DNA of 14,115 bases from JALYSX01 sp035544315 (GTDB lineage Bacteria; Vulcanimicrobiota; Vulcanimicrobiia; Vulcanimicrobiales; Vulcanimicrobiaceae), in the NCBI GenBank assembly GCA_035544315.1, contig DATKGB010000211.1, forward strand, positions 1 to 14,115, written 5' to 3'. Made by a program: the position numbers and the translations under genes. The notes beneath the pieces are model-generated. The model did not search any database and was not told where the DNA came from. It saw only the letters and a list, made by a program, of their open reading frames with translations. Below are positions 1-9,313 of this stretch, piece after piece. Positions within the stretch are counted from its first letter, which is position 1; every line of letters begins with the position of its first letter.

Positions 1-263
1 CTTTCGAGCGACCCCACGACGCCGGTCAAGCGCGCCAACGTTTGATCGGCCGTATCGGCGATACCGCCGACGTGCCCCAATACTTGACCCAGCGGTTTGC
101 CCATTCCGTCGAGTTGGCGATCGACTTCGTCGAGCGTCACGTTAACGCGTGCGAGCGTCTTTGCGAGCGCTCGCATCGCGATAAAAATTCCAATTCCGGC
201 GATTAGGACTCCGAGGCCGACACATACATCGAGGACGGTCGATCCTTGCAAGGGTAAATTCAC
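1..263 (-). CDS. DUF948-like membrane protein, 5' part only (cut by left edge)
   Basis: The visible 87 codons begin with GTG at 263-261, preceded by a GGAGG ribosome binding site at 279-275 with 11 nt spacing. The peptide has a short leader, one hydrophobic segment at about residues 10-28 (VCVGLGVLIAGIGIFIAM in its core), then an amphipathic stretch rich in L, V, D and Q (VNVTLDEVDRQLDGMGKPLG and on) that looks like the start of a coiled coil. One N-terminal membrane anchor followed by a helical rod is the architecture of DUF948 / YtxG-type proteins, whose biochemical role is poorly known. It lies 43 nt after the cysteine desulfurase stop and is probably in the same transcript. The family assignment rests on architecture and general resemblance only, because the C-terminal part lies outside the window. 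Confidence 0.6.
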   Translation of the reverse strand, partial: MNLPLQGSTVLDVCVGLGVLIAGIGIFIAMRALAKTLARVNVTLDEVDRQLDGMGKPLGQVLGHVGGIADTADQTLARLTGVVGSLE

Positions 264-274
264 GCTCTATCGTT

Positions 275-279
275 CCTCC
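275..279 (-). promoter_or_regulatory. Ribosome binding site of the DUF948-like gene
   Basis: A perfect GGAGG reads on the minus strand at 279-275. It ends 11 nt before the GTG at 263, a rather long spacing. There is no nearer ATG, so this site decides the start. Confidence 0.6.
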
Positions 280-306
280 AGGCGGGCGCTTTCCGGGCCT
301 GTTGTG

Positions 307-1491
307 TTATTCCCCGTCCGCGGCCGTTTCATACGCAGGAGTCCGCAGGTTGTCGCGCAGCGTGGCGACGATGCTTGAGACCAGCGCTCCGACCCGATCG
401 ATCTGTGCGGCCGTAGTCGCGTTGCCCAGCGAAAAACGAAGCGTGTGTCGCGCTCGCTCGGGGGCGCCCAGCGCTTCGATCACGTGGCTGGGCTCCAGCG
501 AACCCGACGTACAGGCACTGCCCGCCGAGACCGCGACGCCGGCAAGGTCGAGCGCGACGAGCAATTGCTCGACGTTCACCCCGAGAAAGGCGACCGAGAG
601 AACGTTAGGCAGCCGCCGGGCCTCCCTCCCGTTGACGACCACGTCGGGAACGACGGCCAGGATCGTTGCTTCGAGCCGGTCGCGCAGGGCGGCCACCGCC
701 GCGGCGCGGGCTTCCCAGCCGTCCCGGGCGCGCTCCAGGGCGAGCGCCAGCCCGTCGATGCTCGCGACGTTTTCGGTGCCGGCGCGTCGCCCGTATTCTT
801 GCGGGCCGCCAAATATCTGCCCTTGGAGCGGCGTCCCCTCCCGAACGTAGAGCACGCCGACCCCCGGCGGCCCGTAGAACTTATGCGCGGAGAGCGACAG
901 CAGATCGACGCCGAGCGCGGTTACCGCCAGCGGCAAATATCCGGGCGCAGCAATCGCGTCGGTATGAAAGACGACGCCCCGCCCGCGCGCCGCGGCGGCC
1001 AGCCGTTCGATGGGTTGCACGGTACCGATCTCGTTGTTCGCGTACATCACGCTGGCTAAGATCGTATCCTCGCGCAACGCCGCGGCGAAGGCGCGCGCGT
1101 CAACTTGGCCGACGGCGTCGACCGGCAGCAGGGTTACCTCGAAGCCGTCGTCGCGCAGCGCGTCCAACGCGTGCAAAACGGCGTGGTGCTCGATGGTGGT
1201 GGACACGATATGCCGTCCGCGCCCGCGCCGCGCACGCGCGACGCCGATCAGCGCCAATGTGTCGGACTCCGAGCCGCCCGACGTAAAGACGATCTCCTTG
1301 CGCGTCGCGCCTAAGGCCGCAGCCACCCGCTCGCGGGCATCGTCGAGTACCGCCCGTGCGCGGCGACCTTCGGCGTGAAGCGACGATGCGTTGAATCCGT
1401 CGTTCTCCAACACGGCCAGCATCGCGGCGCAGACCTCAGGTGCTAACGGCGTCGTCGCGGCATAGTCGAGATAGATCCGCTCCGGGGTCAC
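307..1491 (-). CDS. iscS: Cysteine desulfurase, NifS/IscS group
   Basis: A PLP enzyme of 394 aa, the normal length for this family. It would take sulfur from L-cysteine as a persulfide for Fe-S clusters, tRNA thiolation or other acceptors. Visible motifs: DYAATTP (9-15), TSGGSESD (70-77), EHHAV with the PLP-stacking His at 102, NNEIGT (152-157), HTDA with Asp178, SAHKFYGPPG with the PLP lysine at K204, RRAGTEN (235-241), and SAGSACTSGSLEPSHV with catalytic Cys327 in the long mobile loop typical of group I (NifS/IscS) rather than SufS. Oddity: the Gln three residues after the PLP-binding Asp (Q183 in E. coli IscS) is Ala181 here. The GTG start at 1491 overlaps the rarA stop as GTGA, with no clear ribosome site of its own, so coupling to rarA is likely. 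No iscU, sufU or mnmA lies next to it; nifS or an mnmA-serving enzyme remain possible names. Confidence 0.95.
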   Translation of the reverse strand: MTPERIYLDYAATTPLAPEVCAAMLAVLENDGFNASSLHAEGRRARAVLDDARERVAAALGATRKEIVFTSGGSESDTLALIGVARARRGRGRHIVSTTIEHHAVLHALDALRDDGFEVTLLPVDAVGQVDARAFAAALREDTILASVMYANNEIGTVQPIERLAAAARGRGVVFHTDAIAAPGYLPLAVTALGVDLLSLSAHKFYGPPGVGVLYVREGTPLQGQIFGGPQEYGRRAGTENVASIDGLALALERARDGWEARAAAVAALRDRLEATILAVVPDVVVNGREARRLPNVLSVAFLGVNVEQLLVALDLAGVAVSAGSACTSGSLEPSHVIEALGAPERARHTLRFSLGNATTAAQIDRVGALVSSIVATLRDNLRTPAYETAADGE

Positions 1492-2795
1492 TGCGGCCGC
1501 CGTTTTTTCAGCGACTCCGCGAGCTTTGCTTCGGCGCCGCGATCGCCCGGACGATAGTATTCGCGTCCGCGTAGATTTTCGGGGAGATTGAACTGTACGA
1601 CGTCGTAATCGTCGTGCGCGTAATGGTAGTCGCGCCCGTAGCCCAAGCCCTTCATGAGCGAGGTAGGAGCGTTCCGCAGATGCAGCGGTACCGCGTCGTT
1701 GCGGGTCTCCTGCACGTCGTTCGTCGCGGCCGAATAGGCCCGGCCGACGCTATTAGATTTGGGAGCGAGCGCCAAAAACAAGGTCGCGTGCGCGAGCGGA
1801 TAATAACCCTCGGGCATGCCGATGAAATGTACCGCTTGCTGCGCGGCCATTGCAACCTGCAGCCCGCGCGAATCCGCCAAGCCGACGTCTTCGGAGGCTA
1901 GGATCACTAACCGGCGCGCGATAAACAGCGCATCTTCCCCGGCGTCGATCATCCGCGCCAGCCAATAGATCGCCGCGTCCGGATCGCTCGCGCGCATCGA
2001 TTTGATGAAGGCGCTTATCGTATCGTAATGCCCGTCGCCGTCTTTATCGTAGTTGGCCGCGCGGCGCTGCATCGCGTCGAACACGAGCGCGCGCGAGATC
2101 GTGCGTTTACCGTCGGCTTCGACCGCCGCGCTCGCGGCAAACTCCAACGTATTGAGCGCCGTCCGCGCGTCGCCATTGGCCAGCCCGATCAGGGCTTCGC
2201 GTGCGTCGGCTTCCACGACGATGGACCGCGCCCCCATACCGAGCTCGGTATCGTTCAAGGCACGATCGACGATCCGGCCGACGTCTTGGTCGGACAAGGC
2301 ACTCAATACGAATACGCGCGAACGCGATAATAGCGCCGAGTTCACTTCGAACGACGGGTTCTCCGTGGTCGCGCCGATCAGCGTCACCGTGCCGTCCTCG
2401 ACGTACGGGAGAACCGCGTCTTGCTGCGCTTTATTGAAACGATGGATCTCGTCGACGAACAGCACGCTGCGCTGGCCCATGCGTTTGCGCGTCTGCGCTT
2501 CGGCGACGACCTTGCGAAGATCGGCGACGCCGGCGCTCACGGCCGAAAGTTGCGTGAAGTGCGCACCGGTCGTGCGCGCGACGATTTCGGCCAGCGTCGT
2601 CTTGCCGGTTCCGGGCGGCCCCCACAAGATCAACGACGGAACGGTGTCGCTCTCGATCGCGCGGCGCAGCGCGCGACCCTCGCCCACGATCTGCTCCTGG
2701 CCGACGTAGTCGTCCAGCGTCTGAGGGCGCATCCGCGCCGCCAGGGGCGCGGATGCTTTGGCGTCGTCGCCAAACGCCGCGTCGAAAAGCGTCAC
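1488..2795 (-). CDS. rarA: Replication-associated recombination protein A (RarA/MgsA), AAA+ ATPase
   Basis: A clamp-loader-like AAA+ ATPase of 435 aa (E. coli RarA is about 447) that acts at stalled or collapsed replication forks. Order of motifs: RMRPQTLDDYVGQ (21-33, the RarA/RuvB-like N-terminal box), Walker A GPPGTGKTT (59-67), Walker B VLFVDEIHRFNKAQQD (111-126, with Asp115 and Glu116), sensor 1 IGATTENPSFEVN (140-152), the LLSRSRVF arginine-finger region (155-162), sensor 2 NGDARTALN (207-215), then the helical C-terminal tetramerisation domain containing FIKSMRASDPDAA and the ending YYRPGDRGAEAKL. It starts with GTG at 2795, overlapping the lptA-like stop as GTGA. Its own TGA overlaps the cysteine desulfurase start. 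A rarA next to an iscS-type gene is a common bacterial pairing, without known functional linkage. Confidence 0.96.
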   Translation of the reverse strand: MTLFDAAFGDDAKASAPLAARMRPQTLDDYVGQEQIVGEGRALRRAIESDTVPSLILWGPPGTGKTTLAEIVARTTGAHFTQLSAVSAGVADLRKVVAEAQTRKRMGQRSVLFVDEIHRFNKAQQDAVLPYVEDGTVTLIGATTENPSFEVNSALLSRSRVFVLSALSDQDVGRIVDRALNDTELGMGARSIVVEADAREALIGLANGDARTALNTLEFAASAAVEADGKRTISRALVFDAMQRRAANYDKDGDGHYDTISAFIKSMRASDPDAAIYWLARMIDAGEDALFIARRLVILASEDVGLADSRGLQVAMAAQQAVHFIGMPEGYYPLAHATLFLALAPKSNSVGRAYSAATNDVQETRNDAVPLHLRNAPTSLMKGLGYGRDYHYAHDDYDVVQFNLPENLRGREYYRPGDRGAEAKLAESLKKRRPQ

Positions 2796-3502
2796 GGGGA
2801 TGGCGTCGGTTGCGGCGCCTTCTTGCCTAGCGGATTCCTGATTCTAATCGGGCGCGGCGTGGCGATCACCGGCCCGTTGCCGCCGGGGAACTGCAAGATG
2901 ACCGCACCGGGATGATCCGATTCGGCGTGCATCTGGCCGGTCACCGTGTTGTAATGCACGCGGTCCGCTCCGCTGAGCGATTGCAGACCGTCGACGATCT
3001 TGACGTTGCCGGTCAAATCCATCGTGTGCGCCGCGTCGTCGAGCGTTCCGGCGTCGGCGTCGGCGATCGTTCTGTCTTGCGTATAGTGCACGTGCCCGGT
3101 GGCGACGTACACTTTGGCTTTGCTGTCGACGCGCAGTTGATCGCACGTGAGCGTCGCCGGGCCCTTATTCTTGGCGACGCTGCCGGCACTGGAATTAAAC
3201 GCGCCCTGAACGTCGTGAACGACCACGTGACCGTAAAGCGTCACGACCTTCGCGTTGGCGTTGCCGCTCGCGCGGTCGGCATTGATGTCGCCGCCGTTGC
3301 GGGTCATGAGGACGTGTTGGGGCGTACTGAAACCGCTGCTCTGGTTGTTGTAATCAACCTCCGTCATATGGACGGTCCAGACCCCAAGGGTCGCCTCCGT
3401 CCCCGCGGGCGCCGGCGCGGGCGTGGCCGTCGCGGGTTTTGCGGCGGCTACCCCGCCGGTAAGCGCGACGACGGCGATGAGAGCGAAAGCGATACGAATC
3501 AT
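2792..3502 (-). CDS. LptA/OstA-like periplasmic protein
   Basis: A 236-aa exported protein of the OstA/LptA/LptC beta-jellyroll type, which in LPS-bearing bacteria carries LPS across the periplasm. Residues 1-21 are a signal peptide (MIRIAFALIAVVALTGGVAA core, likely cleavage at VAAA before Lys22), followed by a Pro/Ala-rich linker to about residue 36. The mature part repeats short beta-strand units in the OstA style: DINADRAS ... LYGHVVVHD (72-98), LTCDQLRVD ... VYVATGHVHY (118-140), IADADAGTLDD ... MDLTGNVKIVDG (146-172), LSGADRVHYNTVTGQMHAES (176-195). A Pro-rich tail ends the protein. ATG at 3502 is preferred over an in-frame upstream extension to 3694 because it is immediately followed by the signal peptide and overlaps the preceding stop as ATGA. 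Whether it is LptA proper or another member of the family (LptC C-terminal part, LptD N-terminal part) cannot be settled by eye. Its presence supports a diderm host. Confidence 0.8.
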   Translation of the reverse strand: MIRIAFALIAVVALTGGVAAAKPATATPAPAPAGTEATLGVWTVHMTEVDYNNQSSGFSTPQHVLMTRNGGDINADRASGNANAKVVTLYGHVVVHDVQGAFNSSAGSVAKNKGPATLTCDQLRVDSKAKVYVATGHVHYTQDRTIADADAGTLDDAAHTMDLTGNVKIVDGLQSLSGADRVHYNTVTGQMHAESDHPGAVILQFPGGNGPVIATPRPIRIRNPLGKKAPQPTPSP

Positions 3503-4160
3503 TGGCTGCTGCTGCGGTCCTTTGCGACGGCGCGGAGGATCGGTCCGAACTTTTCGGTCAACTCTTCGATGCCGACCACGCCCTCGCGGAGCACGCGCGC
3601 TTGGGGACCGGTCAGGTCGATGACGGTGGATTCGAGCAGATGGCGCGTCGGCCCGTTTTCGATCAACAGATCCGCCTCGGGCAAGCCCTCCCATCCGCCG
3701 CCCCCGCGATATGCCGCCTCCCCGCTGGGGTTAGCGCTGGTCGTCGCCAACGGGCCGCAGCGCTCTAGGATCGCTCGCGTCAGCGGATCGTCGGGCACCC
3801 GGAATCCAAGGGTCGCCAGGCCCGAAGTGACCTCCGGACTCACGAACGAGGGCCGCTCGATAATCAGCGTCACCGCGCCGGGCAGAAGCCGCTTGGCTGC
3901 CAAAACGGCCAGCGCGTTCTTGCCGACGTGTTCCAAAAATTCGGCGACCGAGCCGACGTGCAAGGTTAGCGGTTTGACGCCCGGGCGTCGTTTCGAGCCG
4001 TAGATCCGATCGACGGCATCCAAATCCATCGGATCGCAGCCGATGCCGTACACGGTGTCGGTCGGAAAAATGAGCAGGCCGCCCGCAAAAACCACGCGGG
4101 CGGCCGCTTCTATTACCGTCTCTAGCGAGGCGACGCGCGCGTCGACAACCTCGGCGACTT

Positions 4161-4164
<4 letters not shown>
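3499..4164 (-). CDS. tsaC: Threonylcarbamoyl-AMP synthase (TsaC/Sua5/YrdC family)
   Basis: Makes threonylcarbamoyl-AMP from threonine, bicarbonate and ATP, the first step of t6A37 modification of ANN-decoding tRNAs. With the GTG start at 4164 it is 221 aa, so it has the YrdC domain but not the separate C-terminal Sua5 domain of longer (about 340 aa) homologues. Visible: FPTDTVYGIGCD (33-44), the KRRPGVKPL basic nucleotide-binding motif (58-66), GAVTLI (96-101), GFRVPDDP (120-127), and the LATTSANPSG loop (139-148). A frame-open extension to 4200 exists, but it would bury 40 nt in mreB; GTG at 4164 gives a GTGA overlap identical in form to the neighbouring junctions. It ends in an ATGA overlap with the LptA-like gene. 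The family also contains YciO-like paralogues, but the intact motifs and lack of another copy in view favour TsaC. Confidence 0.93.
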
Positions 4165-5141
<977 letters not shown>

Positions 5142-5145
5142 AACG

Positions 5146-5149
5146 CTCC
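5146..5149 (-). promoter_or_regulatory. Ribosome binding site deciding the TTG start of mreB
   Basis: GGAG reads at 5149-5146 and is followed after 4 nt by TTG at 5141-5139. An in-frame TAG sits at 5156-5154 and no ATG or GTG lies between it and the TTG, so the protein cannot start upstream. Confidence 0.6.
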
Positions 5150-5172
5150 GTCCCTACCTAAAAAAAGAATAG

Positions 5173-6519
5173 TTATGTCGTCGCCACGCGTGGATACGCG
5201 CTCGTTTCGAAAATTCCGGCCGGTTCGACCAACGGCGTTACGCCGCTGGAACGCTGCACTTGGCCGCCCAATTCGGAGAGCAGCTCTTCGAGCCGCTCGT
5301 ACCCGCGATCGATGTATTCCAAGCCGATGATTTCGGTCTCGCCCGACGCCGCCAAGCCTGCGACCACCAAGCCGGCACCCGCACGAATATCCGGCGCTTC
5401 GACCGGCGCGCCCGAAAGCGGGCCGCCCTTGACGATCGCCGTGTTGCTCTCCATCGACACTTTCACGTCGGCGCCCATACGCGCCAATTCGTTGACGTAC
5501 GAGAAGCGCGCGTTGAAGATCGATTCTTCAACCACCGACGTGCCCGCGCACGTGCACAAGAATCCCACCGCCTGCGGCTGCAGATCGGTCGGGAATCCCG
5601 GAAACGGCGCCGTCAGCAGATCGGTGCCACCGGTTACGTCACTGGCCCGCGCGCGGATCCAATCGTCGCCGGTCGTCACGCGTACGCCGCATTCTTGCAG
5701 CTTGAGCAGCACCGATTGCAGATGCCCGGGTTCGCATTTCGTGACCGTGACGTCGCCGCGCGTCGCCGCGCCGCCAAACAGCAGCGTACCGGTCACGATC
5801 CGATCCGGAATGATTTCGTATTCGACGCCGCGTAGTTCGCTGACGCCCTCGAGGGTCATGACGTCGTTGCCGATGCCCTTGATCTTAGCGCCCATCGCAT
5901 TGAGGAAGTTCGCGAGATCGCCGACTTCGGGTTCCATCGCGACGTTGCGCAGCGTCGTGCTTCCTTGCGCCAGCACCGCAGCGAGCAACGCGTTCTTGGT
6001 GGCGCCGACCGACGGCATCCGAAACTCGACGTCGGCCCCCTGCAAACGGCGATGTTTGCTTTCGGCGATCAAGTAGCCGTGCGCGTTGCGAACGTCGCAA
6101 CCCAGCGCGATGAAGGCCTGCTCGTGCATATCGGTCGCACGAGTTCCCAGCACGCAGCCGCCCGGGAGCGGAACTTCGGCACGCCCGAAGCGTCCTAGCA
6201 ACGGTCCGACGATGTCGAACGACGCCGCAAGTTTGCGAACCAAAGCGTACGGTGCGCGATAGTGCTCGACGTTGCTCGAGTCGATCGTGATCGTTCCCGG
6301 GCCTTCGTAGCGCAAGCGAGCGCCCAATGCTTCAAGCAACGACCACATAACCGAAACGTCCGTGATACGCGGGACGCGATGCAGCGTGACCTTGCCTTTG
6401 GCCAGCAACGACGCCGCCATGATCGGTAATGCCGCATTCTTCGCGCCGTGCGTTGCAACGGAGCCCTCGAGCGGCGCGCCTCCCCGGACGCGTAACGTGG
6501 TTTCCAGACGGTCGAGCAT
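5173..6519 (-). CDS. murA: UDP-N-acetylglucosamine 1-carboxyvinyltransferase MurA
   Basis: Transfers enolpyruvate from PEP to UDP-GlcNAc, the first committed cytoplasmic step of peptidoglycan synthesis. It is 448 aa, slightly longer than the usual 415-435 because of a C-terminal tail (after QVQRSSGV). Visible: GAKNAALPIMAASLLA (25-40, Lys27 = E. coli K22), LPGGCVLGTRATDMH with catalytic Cys122 and Arg127 (E. coli C115 and R120), MPSVGATKNALLAAV, EPEVGDLANFLNAMGAKI, FPTDLQPQ (general-base Asp = E. coli D305), DIRAGAGLVVAG and IDRGYERLEELL (E. coli R371 and R397 equivalents). Having Cys rather than Asp at 122 predicts a fosfomycin-sensitive active site. Oddities: the near-invariant Arg of the RAS motif (E. 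coli R91) is Ala98, and the Pro after Arg120 (GARP) is Ala. ATG at 6519, 26 nt after atpC, with only a weak TAGG upstream. The order atpC-murA is that of Firmicutes. Confidence 0.96.
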   Translation of the reverse strand: MLDRLETTLRVRGGAPLEGSVATHGAKNAALPIMAASLLAKGKVTLHRVPRITDVSVMWSLLEALGARLRYEGPGTITIDSSNVEHYRAPYALVRKLAASFDIVGPLLGRFGRAEVPLPGGCVLGTRATDMHEQAFIALGCDVRNAHGYLIAESKHRRLQGADVEFRMPSVGATKNALLAAVLAQGSTTLRNVAMEPEVGDLANFLNAMGAKIKGIGNDVMTLEGVSELRGVEYEIIPDRIVTGTLLFGGAATRGDVTVTKCEPGHLQSVLLKLQECGVRVTTGDDWIRARASDVTGGTDLLTAPFPGFPTDLQPQAVGFLCTCAGTSVVEESIFNARFSYVNELARMGADVKVSMESNTAIVKGGPLSGAPVEAPDIRAGAGLVVAGLAASGETEIIGLEYIDRGYERLEELLSELGGQVQRSSGVTPLVEPAGIFETSAYPRVATT

Positions 6520-6545
6520 CAGCCTACGAGATTCGCTGCGGCGCG

Positions 6546-6959
6546 CTAATGACCCGTCAGGCGCAGTTTGGCGTTGGCGAAGTCGATCGTCGATTGCTCG
6601 CGAGCAAACGCCGCGGCATCGGGCGCTTCTTTCTGGCGCGCGGCGGCGTCGGCGAGTTCGGCGTGGGCGGCGGTGACGTCCACGTCATCGAAACGCAAGG
6701 CCCGATCGACCAAGACGGTGACGCCGTCGGGCAAAGCCTGGATGAAGCCCTCGCCGGTGGCTAGTTCCAGGCGCTTGGCGACGCCGTCGGCGATCACGTT
6801 GGCGCGCAGAACGCCCGGCTTGAGCGCACCCAAGAACGGCGCGTGCTTGGGAAGGACGCCTTCCTCGCCTTCGGTCGTCACCGCGATCACCAACTCCGCG
6901 TCGCCTTGGAAGGCGATGCTGGTCGGAGTGATCAGCTTGAACGGAACCGTGTTTGCCAT
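6546..6959 (-). CDS. atpC: ATP synthase F1 epsilon subunit
   Basis: Central-stalk subunit of F1, joined to gamma and the c-ring, and often an inhibitor of ATP hydrolysis. 137 aa, normal length. The N-terminal beta-sandwich covers residues 1 to about 86: FKLITPTSIAFQGDAELVI, GEEGVLPKHAPFLGALKPG (the G-x-G-x-L-P-x-H-A-P signature of epsilon), and ATGEGFIQALPDGVTVLVD. The C-terminal two-helix domain runs from about 93 to 137 (AAHAELADAAARQKE ... IDFANAKLRL). The ATG at 6959 lies 3 nt after the atpD stop, the usual end of a bacterial atp operon. murA follows after 26 nt with no terminator visible. Confidence 0.95.
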   Translation of the reverse strand: MANTVPFKLITPTSIAFQGDAELVIAVTTEGEEGVLPKHAPFLGALKPGVLRANVIADGVAKRLELATGEGFIQALPDGVTVLVDRALRFDDVDVTAAHAELADAAARQKEAPDAAAFAREQSTIDFANAKLRLTGH

Positions 6960-6962
6960 CGT

Positions 6963-8438
<1,476 letters not shown>

Positions 8439-8444
8439 GGTTGT

Positions 8445-8448
8445 TCCT
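8445..8448 (-). promoter_or_regulatory. Ribosome binding site of atpD
   Basis: AGGA at 8448-8445 lies 6 nt before the atpD ATG and is partly built from the atpG stop TAG (8449-8447), so termination of gamma delivers ribosomes onto the beta start. Confidence 0.55.
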
Positions 8449-9313
8449 ATCTTCCTGAGAGCGCTTCGGCGCCGCCGACGATCTCGAGCAGCTCCTTGGT
8501 AATGGCGGCTTGGCGCGCGTTGTTCATTTCAATCGTCAGTCCGTCGATCAATTTTCCGGCGTTATCGGTGGCGTTGTTCATCGCGATCAATTGTGCGGCA
8601 AAGAACGCCGCGTCGGTTTCGAGCATCGCCGAAAAAATCGTGAACTCGAGAAACTTCGGAAGCAGCCGCGAGAGCACGAACTCCGGCGAAGGTGAAAACT
8701 CGACCGCGCCCTTGGCGCTCTTTTCGCCGACGGCGACTGCAGCGACGCGCTCGATCGGCACCAGCGGCCGCGTCTCGGGTTTTTGCGACAGCATCGAGAC
8801 CAGCTTGGACGAGATCAGGACGATCTGACCGATCTTACCGGCGACGAAATCGTCGCTGACCGTTTGCGAGACTTGCACGGCGGCGACAAGCTTGTTGGGC
8901 ACGTTGAGTGCCCAGGTCGCGTGGTCGGCTTGTCCCAGACGCCGTAGGGCGTTACGCGCTTTTACGCCGACGGTATAGAAGACGGCGTCGGGATGTGCGG
9001 CGCGAAACTGTTCGGCAACCCGGATCACGTTGGAGTTAAACGCACCGGCCAACCCCTTGTCGGCCGTCATCAGAATCACGCCGATCGGCGCGCCGACCCT
9101 GCCGGGCTTCATAAACGGGTGATCGACCGACGAAACCGCGCCCATCAGATCGCGCAGCATCTGCGCGAGCGCTTCGGCATACGGGCGAGCCTGCTTTTGC
9201 GCCATTTCGGCACGCCGAATCTTGGCCGCGGCGACTTGTTTCATCGCCTTGGTGATTTGCTGCGTGTTCTTGAGCGACCGAATTCGGTCGCGCAGATCCT
9301 TAACCGACGGCAT
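8447..9313 (-). CDS. atpG: ATP synthase F1 gamma subunit
   Basis: Rotor shaft of F1: its N- and C-terminal helices form the coiled coil inside the alpha3beta3 ring. 288 aa, typical. N-terminal helix SVKDLRDRIRSLKNTQQITK then AMKQVAAAKIRRA (3-35) and C-terminal block MNNATDNAGKLIDGLTIEMN then ARQAAITKELLEIVGGAEAL carry the family signatures; the Rossmann-like middle includes LMTADKGLAGAFNSNVIR. The reading frame stays open upstream to 9451, but ATG at 9313 begins the conserved N-terminal helix and overlaps the atpA stop as TAATG (one shared base), so it is the true start. This junction couples gamma to alpha synthesis. Confidence 0.97.
   Translation of the reverse strand: MPSVKDLRDRIRSLKNTQQITKAMKQVAAAKIRRAEMAQKQARPYAEALAQMLRDLMGAVSSVDHPFMKPGRVGAPIGVILMTADKGLAGAFNSNVIRVAEQFRAAHPDAVFYTVGVKARNALRRLGQADHATWALNVPNKLVAAVQVSQTVSDDFVAGKIGQIVLISSKLVSMLSQKPETRPLVPIERVAAVAVGEKSAKGAVEFSPSPEFVLSRLLPKFLEFTIFSAMLETDAAFFAAQLIAMNNATDNAGKLIDGLTIEMNNARQAAITKELLEIVGGAEALSGR

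Noticed and set aside
279..301. Inverted repeat CAGGC/GCCTG between the cysteine desulfurase and the DUF948-like gene as a terminator or regulatory hairpin
   Set aside because: Only a 5-bp stem with a 13-nt loop, no following T-run, and it abuts the ribosome binding site; likely chance in GC-rich DNA.
3503..3694. N-terminal extension of the lptA-like gene
   Set aside because: The extra 64 residues are Arg/Pro-rich noise inside tsaC, and they would place the clear signal peptide internally.
2912..4003. Plus-strand open frame of 363 codons opposite the lptA-like and tsaC genes
   Set aside because: It is antisense to two genes with clear family motifs, and its translation is a basic, low-complexity-looking sequence with no recognisable domain. 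Long antisense frames are expected at this GC content.
5160..5166. Seven T residues (minus strand) between murA and mreB as a terminator
   Set aside because: No GC-rich hairpin precedes the run, and the gap is only 31 nt with the mreB ribosome site just after it.
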